The position numbers and the translations under genes are program-made. Below the pieces are notes generated by a model. It saw only the letters and a list, made by a program, of their open reading frames with translations. It was not told the origin of the DNA and did not search any database. DNA of 5,509 nucleotides from Jatrophihabitans sp. (GTDB taxonomy: Bacteria; Actinomycetota; Actinomycetes; Mycobacteriales; Jatrophihabitantaceae), in NCBI GenBank assembly GCA_025966255.1, contig JAOPVG010000115.1:1-5509 (forward strand). The letters are read 5' to 3'. The number at the start of each line of letters is the position of its first letter. Position 1 is the stretch's first letter. This document shows, piece by piece, positions 1-5,509 of this stretch.

Positions 1-661
<661 letters not shown>

Positions 662-756
662 CGTGTCTCCATCTGTTACGCGGGCCCGTCCTGAAGCAGC
701 CCGGGTGAGGTCAGGCCCTGCCGTCCACCGAGTCGTGGCTGCGATGGCCGGGCGGT
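662..756. other. Intergenic gap between VOC and UvrA-like genes
   Basis: These 95 bases hold the ribosome binding site of the UvrA-like gene but no recognisable terminator. The only pairings seen are an 8-base CGGGCCCG palindrome near 680-687 and a 5-base CCTGA/TCAGG stem around 690-715, without a T tract. I saw no clear promoter, so read-through from the VOC gene is possible but not shown. Confidence 0.4.
666..670 (-). promoter_or_regulatory. Shine-Dalgarno of the UvrA-like gene
   Basis: The minus strand reads GGAGA, 4 bases before the ATG at 661 and 10 before the ATG at 655. The spacing slightly favours the first ATG. Having its own site means this gene need not rely on coupling to the VOC gene upstream. 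Confidence 0.6.
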
Positions 757-1167
<411 letters not shown>

Positions 1168-1172
1168 GGCGG

Positions 1173-1622
1173 TCAGGCTAGTTGCGGCTCCGTGACCCCC
1201 GCTTCTCGATTCCTGATCGGTCTGGTCACCTGTTTCGCGACACACGACGGCATCTCCGCCGCCCCGCGAGCGGTCTGGCTCCGATAGATGCTGGGCGGCA
1301 CCCCGACCAACTCGGTGAAGCGAGTGCTGAACGTGCCCAGCGACGAGCAGCCGACCGCGAAACAGACCTCGGTGACACTGAGGTCGCCACGACGCAGCAG
1401 CGCCATCGCGCGCTCGATGCGCCGAGTCATCAGATAGGCGTACGGCGACTCGCCGTAGGCGAGCCGGAACTCGCGGCTGAGGTGCCCGGCCGACACGTGC
1501 GCGCCGCGGGCGAGCGCCTCGACGTCCAGCGGCTGCGCGTACTCCCGGTCGATCCGGTCGCGGACGCGGCGCAGGCGCGCGAGGTCGCGCAGATGCTGCG
1601 TCGCGGCGGGGGTGCTGGTCAC
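1173..1622 (-). CDS. AraC/XylS-type transcriptional regulator, DNA-binding domain only
   Basis: A 149-residue protein made almost entirely of an AraC-type double helix-turn-helix. The first HTH is at about 33-52 (LDVEALARGAHVSAGHLSREF) and the second at about 82-105. The conserved linker reads SPYAYLMTRRIERAMALLRRG, and the C-terminal signature is FTELVGVPPSIYR. There is no N-terminal sugar- or effector-binding domain as in AraC itself, and no transmembrane or receiver part. A basic tail (about 128-149) follows the second HTH. The start chosen is the GTG at 1622, which leaves a short helix before the first HTH; GTGs at 1664 and 1667 would add about 15 unconserved residues. No strong Shine-Dalgarno precedes it. 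It lies directly upstream of the VOC gene and likely controls that gene and itself; the target is inferred from position only. Confidence 0.88.
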   Translation of the reverse strand: MTSTPAATQHLRDLARLRRVRDRIDREYAQPLDVEALARGAHVSAGHLSREFRLAYGESPYAYLMTRRIERAMALLRRGDLSVTEVCFAVGCSSLGTFSTRFTELVGVPPSIYRSQTARGAAEMPSCVAKQVTRPIRNREAGVTEPQLA

Positions 1623-1683
1623 CTGCCCGATCGTGCCACACGCAACGACCAGCCTACGACCCACCACTCAGAGCCCCAGGTTA

Positions 1684-1729
1684 TTTGCAAAGACAGTTTG
1701 CAAAGAGTTCTTTGCCAAGCTATCTTTGC
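1684..1729. promoter_or_regulatory. Nested inverted-repeat operator with four GCAAAGA half-sites
   Basis: The 7-mer GCAAAGA occurs perfectly at 1687-1693 and 1700-1706, and its complement TCTTTGC perfectly at 1709-1715 and 1723-1729. The inner pair forms a 16-base inverted repeat with a 2-base centre; the outer pair is symmetric about nearly the same point (1707.5 versus 1708). The two forward sites sit inside identical TTTGCAAAGA 10-mers at 1684 and 1697, each containing the palindrome TTTGCAAA. The array covers the -35 and -10 elements of the following gene, the position expected for repression. Winged-helix dimers usually bind such repeats, so autoregulation by the downstream regulator is the likely use. 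Binding itself is inferred. Confidence 0.8.
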
Positions 1730-1733
1730 GTCC
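1698..1733 (+). promoter_or_regulatory. Probable sigma-70-type leaderless promoter of the ArsR-MFS operon
   Basis: TTGCAA at 1698-1703 and TATCTT at 1721-1726 are separated by exactly 17 bases and resemble the housekeeping -35 and -10 elements (TTGACA, TAnnnT). The -10 ends 7 bases before the ATG at 1734, which places transcription start at or next to the start codon. No Shine-Dalgarno precedes that ATG. Both facts point to a leaderless mRNA, which is common in actinobacteria. Confidence 0.6.
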
Positions 1734-2324
1734 ATGCCGGAACGCCGTCTCGAGATGGACGCACCGTCCCTCAAAGCCCTCGCCCACCCGATGCGTGTGC
1801 AGATCCTGCGGATCCTCCAACTACGCAAGCGCGCGAGCGTCACCAGCCTGGCCGAGGAGCTCGGCGAGACGACCGGTGCGACGAGCTACCACCTGCGTCA
1901 GCTCGCACGACACGGCTTCGTCGAGGAGTTCGACGATGAGGACCCCGACGCTCACCGCAGCGCCGGTCGCCGGCAACGCTGGTGGCGCATGGCCGTCGAC
2001 CAGATCCACATGACGGGCTTCGAGTTCATGCAGAACGACGACACCCGCGAGGCCGTCGGCTTCCTGCTGCGCGAGTTCCAGGCCGACCGCAATCGGCGGC
2101 TCGCCAACTGGTTCGCGACCGCGCCGCTGTGGCCGGTCGCGTGGCAGAAGGCCTCCAGCGACCTGGACGCGAACCTCGAGCTCAACGCCACCCAGACCCG
2201 TGCCCTCGCGGACGAGATTGCCGCGGTGATCGCGCGGTACCACGACATGAAACCGGGACGCGGCGCGCGCACCGTCGATGTCCAGTACGCGGTCTTCCCC
2301 GCCGACACCGGAGACCGGCCGTGA
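1734..2324 (+). CDS. Winged-helix transcriptional regulator, ArsR/HTH_20 type
   Basis: A 196-residue protein. The N-terminal winged helix spans about residues 9-85: PSLKALAHPMRVQILRIL opens it, the recognition helix lies in TTGATSYHLRQLARHGFVEE (47-66), and the wing ends at RRQRWWRMA (79-87). The remaining 110 residues are mostly helical and probably form the dimer or ligand part; they have no close functional label I recognise. The protein contains no cysteine at all, so it lacks the thiolate metal sites of arsenic, cadmium or zinc sensing ArsR proteins; an organic ligand is more likely. The ATG at 1734 is chosen because the promoter leads directly to it; Met8 (ATG at 1755) is possible but less well placed. 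Its stop overlaps the start of the MFS gene, so the two are cotranscribed and the regulator very likely represses the exporter. Inducer unknown. Confidence 0.9.
   Translation: MPERRLEMDAPSLKALAHPMRVQILRILQLRKRASVTSLAEELGETTGATSYHLRQLARHGFVEEFDDEDPDAHRSAGRRQRWWRMAVDQIHMTGFEFMQNDDTREAVGFLLREFQADRNRRLANWFATAPLWPVAWQKASSDLDANLELNATQTRALADEIAAVIARYHDMKPGRGARTVDVQYAVFPADTGDRP
2310..2313 (+). promoter_or_regulatory. Shine-Dalgarno of the MFS gene
   Basis: GGAG lies 7 bases before the GTG at 2321, inside the end of the regulator gene. It decides the GTG start over the ATG at 2351. Confidence 0.65.
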
Positions 2325-3553
2325 CCCGCCTCGGTTCCGGCTTCTGGCGCATGTACTCCGCGACCGCGGCGTCCGACCTCGCCGACGGCATCGGGCGCAC
2401 CGCCCTCCCCCTCGCCGCCGCCGCGTACACGCGGAACCCGGTGACCGTCTCGGGACTGGTGACGTTCGCATTCCTGCCGTGGCTGCTCTTCGCGCTGCCG
2501 AGCGGGGCGCTGGTCGACCGCGTCGATCGCCGGCACGCAATGGCGGCGGCGAACGCGGTCCGCGCGCTCGCAACCGCGGCTCTCGCGCTGCTGCTGCTCA
2601 CCCACGCCGGCAGCATCCCCGTGCTCTACGCCGTTGCCTTTGCCCTCGGCGTGGCCGAGACCGTCTATGACAGTGCAGTGCGCGCACTACTCCCCCAGGT
2701 CGTCGGGCGCGACCAGCTCGATCGGGCGAACAGCTTGATAACGGTCGAGGAGACGTTGGGTCAGACGTTCCTCGGCGCGCCCGTCGGCTCGGCGCTGTTC
2801 GCGCTCGCGGTGGCGCTGCCGTTCTTCCTCAATGCGGCCGGCTTCGCGATCGCCGCCGTCCTGATCATGACGCTGCGTGGGCACTACCGGCCGACCCGGA
2901 CGACGCAGACGTCGATCCGGGCCGACATCGGCGAAGGGGTGTGCTGGCTGCGCCGACACACGTTGCTCCGAGGGTTGACCTTGATCTCGGCGGCCACCGG
3001 CTTCGCGCAGACGATGGTCACCGGCGTCTTCGTGCTCTATGTGCTGGAGGTGCTGCGGTTGCCGTCGGGTGACTTCGGCTTCGTGCTGTTCACGGCGGGC
3101 ATCGGCGCGCTGATCGGCGGCGTGGCCACTCCCCCGCTCGCCCGGCGGTTCGGTCGGCCGCTCGTGCTGACCTGCGGTGCGGCGTTCTCCGCGATCACCA
3201 TGGGGCTGATGGCCCTGACCCGGCACGGCGTGCTCGCCGCGGTGCTGTTCGCGCTGTCCGCCTCCGGCGTGATGGTGTGGAACGTGCTCACGATGTCACT
3301 GCGGCAGGCACTGATCCCGCCGGAACTGTTCGGCCGGGTGCAGGGCGCATACCGCACGCTCGTCTGGGGCGCGATCCCGCTCGGCGCAATCGTGGGCGGG
3401 GCGCTGGCTTCACTCGTCGGAATCCGGACCGTGTTCGCGGTAGCGGGCATGGTCTCGCTCGTCCTGGCCGGCGTGCTCGGCCGGCTGTTGCACCAGCATG
3501 CGGACGCGTTGCGCGATGACCCGACGCCCGCCGTCGACCTAGCCCTGGCCTAG
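2321..3553 (+). CDS. MFS transporter, EntS/MFS_3-like exporter
   Basis: A 410-residue integral membrane protein, the usual length for a 12-helix major facilitator. Hydrophobic segments recur through the chain (for example about 43-62, 83-95, 99-115, 153-185, 222-244, 253-270, 280-299, 303-323, 346-368, 369-391). Motif A is clear in the loop between helices 2 and 3 (SGALVDRVDRR, 61-71), with a weaker copy at 266-280 (GGVATPPLARRFGRP) in the second half. The stretch LFGRVQGAYRTLVWGAIPLG (336-355) is typical of the MFS_3/EntS-like group, which contains siderophore and drug exporters. The start is a GTG overlapping the regulator's TGA (GTGA), with a good Shine-Dalgarno. It is probably proton-driven efflux of a small molecule that also induces the regulator; the substrate is not visible in the sequence. 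It ends 15 bases from the convergent hydrolase gene. Confidence 0.92.
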   Translation: MTRLGSGFWRMYSATAASDLADGIGRTALPLAAAAYTRNPVTVSGLVTFAFLPWLLFALPSGALVDRVDRRHAMAAANAVRALATAALALLLLTHAGSIPVLYAVAFALGVAETVYDSAVRALLPQVVGRDQLDRANSLITVEETLGQTFLGAPVGSALFALAVALPFFLNAAGFAIAAVLIMTLRGHYRPTRTTQTSIRADIGEGVCWLRRHTLLRGLTLISAATGFAQTMVTGVFVLYVLEVLRLPSGDFGFVLFTAGIGALIGGVATPPLARRFGRPLVLTCGAAFSAITMGLMALTRHGVLAAVLFALSASGVMVWNVLTMSLRQALIPPELFGRVQGAYRTLVWGAIPLGAIVGGALASLVGIRTVFAVAGMVSLVLAGVLGRLLHQHADALRDDPTPAVDLALA

Positions 3554-3568
3554 TCGACCGGAGCGCGC
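3554..3568. other. Short convergent gap
   Basis: Only 15 bases separate the stops of the MFS gene and the hydrolase. A perfect 10-base palindrome, GAGCGCGCTC at 3561-3570, overlaps the hydrolase stop but has no loop and no T tract, so I do not call a terminator. Transcripts from both sides probably overlap here. Confidence 0.4.
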
Positions 3569-4366
3569 TCAGTCCAGGCAGTGCGCGCGGACGAGCTCAG
3601 CGGTTGCGTCCGGCTGCTCCCACCAGAACAGATGCCCGACGCCGTCGAACGAGTGCAGGGTCGCGCCCGGGATCAGTCCGACGACGTGAGCCGAGTTGGC
3701 GTAGTCGATCATCTCGTCGGCGGTGCCGTGCACGACGAGCGTGGGAGTCGTGACGGCCGGCAGGCGGGCGCTGGTGTCGTGGACGAAGCACGCCTTCGCC
3801 TGTCGCATGACGATCGGGACGGGCACCCGCACCGACAGGCTCGCGGTCTTGAACGGCTCGTAGTGCGATTCGTCGGCGGTGAACGTCGGCGAGAAGTTCG
3901 CGGTGAACGCGGCGCGCAGGGCGGTGTCGATCCGGCCGGTGCCCATCGCCTGCAGCATCCGCAACGGGCCGGTGGCACCCAGCGCGGCGTCCGGTCCGCC
4001 GCTGTAGGTGCAGCCGAGCACGAGACGTCGCACGCGATCGGGATGCCGGAGCGCGATCTCCTGCGCCACCATGCCGCCCATCGAGATGCCGAGCACGTGC
4101 GCGTCGGCCCAGCCGAGAGCGTCCAGTAACGCAACCGCGTCGTCGGCCAGGTCGGCGATGCTGAACTCGGTCGCCGGTTCGTCGCTGCTCTCGCCGATGC
4201 CGCGGTGGTCGAAGGACACCACGTCGAAATGCGAGTCGAGCGCACTGAGGAACTCGGTGCCCCACAACGCGTGATGACCGGCCATGCCCTGGATCAACAG
4301 CAGAGGCTCACCGGCGCCCCGACGTTCGTGATAGAGCGACCGGGAACCGAGATCGAGGTGTGGCAT
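3569..4366 (-). CDS. Alpha/beta-fold hydrolase
   Basis: A 265-residue single-domain alpha/beta hydrolase with a complete visible catalytic triad. The nucleophile is Ser95 in the elbow GISMGG (93-98). The acid is Asp217 in VVHGTADEM, and the base is His245 in DGVGHLFWWE. The strand-3 signature FDHRGIGES is at 52-60. The oxyanion loop reads IQGMAG (25-30), with Gln where many members have His before Gly. A cap region lies at about 125-205. The pattern fits the 3-oxoadipate enol-lactonase/epoxide-hydrolase-like group, but substrate cannot be assigned and no dehalogenase- or epoxide-specific set of residues stands out. The ATG at 4366 is chosen because AGGAGG lies upstream and homology begins here; the frame stays open upstream without family similarity. 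It follows the sensor kinase by 53 bases on the same strand, so a shared transcript is plausible. Confidence 0.92.
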   Translation of the reverse strand: MPHLDLGSRSLYHERRGAGEPLLLIQGMAGHHALWGTEFLSALDSHFDVVSFDHRGIGESSDEPATEFSIADLADDAVALLDALGWADAHVLGISMGGMVAQEIALRHPDRVRRLVLGCTYSGGPDAALGATGPLRMLQAMGTGRIDTALRAAFTANFSPTFTADESHYEPFKTASLSVRVPVPIVMRQAKACFVHDTSARLPAVTTPTLVVHGTADEMIDYANSAHVVGLIPGATLHSFDGVGHLFWWEQPDATAELVRAHCLD

Positions 4367-4376
4367 GCGGGCGGAG

Positions 4377-4382
4377 CCTCCT
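4377..4382 (-). promoter_or_regulatory. Shine-Dalgarno of the hydrolase gene
   Basis: The minus strand reads AGGAGG, a perfect match, 10 bases before the ATG at 4366. The spacing is slightly long but the match is strong, and it fixes the start well inside a longer open frame. Confidence 0.75.
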
Positions 4383-4419
4383 GGGTCACCCGGCGGGACG
4401 GCCGGAAACTGGCCGCACG

Positions 4420-5509
4420 CTACCGGGCGGAGACCGTCGCGCTGCCAGCGGCCTCGGCCGGGATCGACCAGCGCAGCCAAGTCCCGTGCGCCCCGTTCGC
4501 CTGGACCGTCAACGAGCCGTGGCGACGCTCGGCGCGGGCGCGCAGATTCGCCAAACCGCTCCGGCGGCTGGCCGCACCGATGCCGCAGCCGTTGTCGCGC
4601 ACATCGAGCTGGACCAACGTCGTATTCACCGTGATGACGACCTCGGCCCTGGTGGCGTGCGCGTGTCGGGCCACGTTGGTGAGCGCTTCGCGCAATACCG
4701 CCAGGCAGTCGTCGACGACGTCTTCGTTGACACCGAAGTCGACCGGTCCGTCCACGGCGAGATCCGGCCGGAAGTCGAGCGCCACTTCGAGGTCGTCGAA
4801 CAGTCGGATCGCCTGCGTCCGCAGCGAGGTGTGCGGCGACACGATCGGACCGGTGAGCTGGTAGATCGTGGTCCGGATCTGCTTGATGGTCTCGTCGATC
4901 TCGTCGACGCTCGCCCGCACCCGGTCAGCCGGCGTACCCGTGAGCTTCGTCGCGGCGTTCTCCATCGTCAGACCGATGGCGAACAGCCGCTGGATCACGT
5001 GGTCGTGCAGATCGCGGGCGATCCGGTCGCGTTCCTCGACGAGTGCGAGCTGGTCCCGACGAGCGAGGCTGGCGGCCAGCTCCAGCGCGAGCGCCACCTG
5101 CCCGGCGAACATCGTCGCCATCCCCGTCTCGGCCGCCGTGAACGCCCGCCGACCCGTCTGGCGCCCGATGCACAACACGCCGTGGCCGGGCGCGGTACCG
5201 GTCAGCGGCACGAGGATCACGGGATCGATGTCCACTTCGTCGCGGACCTCCGCGGGCAGGGCGAGCTCGTCGAGGTGCTCGATGTTCATCGGCTTGCCGG
5301 TGGCCAGCACGCTCGTGAGGCGTCCGGTCGTCGATCGCAGTACCAGCCCATCCCACTTCGCGGCGTAGTCGCCGGAGGCGGCGCTCACCACGAACAAGTC
5401 CGCGGCCGGCTGCAGAATCGACACGAAGTCGGCGTCGGCGATGTCGGCGACGCGCTCGGTGACGAGCCGAAGAGGCATTGCATGCACTCCGGAAACGAGG
5501 TCGCGCGCG
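4420..5509 (-). CDS. GAF-domain sensor histidine kinase, NarL/DevS type, 5' end off window
   Basis: At least 362 residues are in the window and the frame is open to the right edge. Numbering from the GTG at 5487, a GAF domain covers about 5-140 (ADFVSILQP, then PVILVPLTG, GVLCIGRQ, FTAAETGMATMFAGQVALAL). A HisKA_3 dimerisation domain follows, with the H-box ERDRIARDLHDHVIQRLFAIGL and phosphoacceptor His161. The HATPase_c domain has the N-box REALTNVARHA (Asn271), the G1 box DNGCGIG (298-304) and a late GTWLRW strand. Order and wording match DevS/DosT-type kinases, which sense redox, gas or other signals and phosphorylate a LuxR-type response regulator. The residues before the GTG (ARDLVSG) continue the GAF-entry pattern of this family, so the true start is probably upstream and the full protein may have another GAF domain. 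No membrane segment is seen. Its response regulator is not in the window. Confidence 0.92.
   Translation of the reverse strand, partial: ARDLVSGVHAMPLRLVTERVADIADADFVSILQPAADLFVVSAASGDYAAKWDGLVLRSTTGRLTSVLATGKPMNIEHLDELALPAEVRDEVDIDPVILVPLTGTAPGHGVLCIGRQTGRRAFTAAETGMATMFAGQVALALELAASLARRDQLALVEERDRIARDLHDHVIQRLFAIGLTMENAATKLTGTPADRVRASVDEIDETIKQIRTTIYQLTGPIVSPHTSLRTQAIRLFDDLEVALDFRPDLAVDGPVDFGVNEDVVDDCLAVLREALTNVARHAHATRAEVVITVNTTLVQLDVRDNGCGIGAASRRSGLANLRARAERRHGSLTVQANGAHGTWLRWSIPAEAAGSATVSAR

Larger units (their letters stand above)
1623..1733. promoter_or_regulatory. Divergent intergenic promoter region between araC-type and ArsR-type genes
   Basis: These 111 bases separate two regulators read in opposite directions. 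The half next to the plus-strand gene (about 1681-1730) is clearly AT-richer than its surroundings and carries the repeated operator and a good promoter match. The half next to the AraC gene is GC-rich; the best -10-like hexamer for the minus strand is TAGGCT at 1651-1656, but no matching -35 is seen. Whether the ArsR-type protein also affects the AraC side cannot be told from sequence. Confidence 0.6.

Noticed and set aside
1651..1656. TAGGCT as -10 of the AraC gene on the minus strand
   Set aside because: It fits TAnnnT and lies upstream of the GTG at 1622, but no -35-like hexamer is found 16-18 bases further upstream, and such hexamers occur by chance.
1684..1729. TTTGC repeats as replication iterons or a CRISPR fragment
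   Set aside because: There are only four copies, two in each orientation, placed over a promoter between two regulators, with no replication or cas gene nearby. An operator explains them better.
1182..1733. N-terminal extension of the ArsR-type protein on the plus strand
   Set aside because: It is antisense to the AraC gene, crosses the operator and promoter, and shows no domain pattern. The winged helix begins after the ATG at 1734.
1982..2320. Extended start for the MFS transporter
   Set aside because: This part overlaps the regulator in another frame and is low-complexity and charged; the GTG at 2321 has a Shine-Dalgarno and the normal exporter N-terminus.
3561..3570. GAGCGCGCTC palindrome as a bidirectional terminator
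   Set aside because: A 10-base palindrome without loop or T tract in very GC-rich DNA is weak evidence for termination.
4367..4480. 38-residue N-terminal extension of the hydrolase
   Set aside because: It overlaps the end of the sensor kinase gene, has no family similarity, and lies upstream of a perfect AGGAGG that serves the ATG at 4366.

Overview
The window looks like a chromosomal segment of a high-GC actinobacterium. The DNA is GC-rich with strong G/C third-codon preference, start codons include GTG, genes overlap by GTGA, and one gene appears to be leaderless. The protein families also fit: a UvrA-like ABC ATPase, a stand-alone AraC/VOC pair, a winged-helix/MFS pair and a DevS-like GAF histidine kinase. 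I cannot name the genus. Seven protein-coding genes fill almost the whole window; two run off the edges. I see no rRNA, tRNA, CRISPR array, insertion sequence or phage gene.

Left block (about 1-1622, minus strand): three genes read leftwards, an AraC-type regulator consisting only of the DNA-binding domain, a VOC/glyoxalase-fold protein 5 bases after it, and, after a 95-base gap, the N-terminal part of a UvrA-like duplicated ABC ATPase that leaves the window. The regulator and VOC gene look translationally coupled; the UvrA-like gene may share their transcript.

Middle block (1623-3553, plus strand): a divergent intergenic region of 111 bases carries four perfect 7-base half-sites in a nested symmetric arrangement over a probable leaderless promoter. 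It drives a two-gene operon: a cysteine-free winged-helix regulator of the ArsR/HTH_20 type and an MFS exporter that starts inside the regulator's stop codon. The simplest reading is an autorepressed drug or metabolite efflux operon.

Right block (3569-5509, minus strand, convergent to the MFS gene): a GAF/HisKA_3/HATPase_c sensor kinase whose 5' end lies beyond the window, followed 53 bases later by an alpha/beta hydrolase with a complete Ser-Asp-His triad and its own Shine-Dalgarno. No response regulator gene is in the window.

Overall this is a region of familiar families. The most distinctive signal is the nested operator. I found no convincing evidence of an undescribed multi-gene system.
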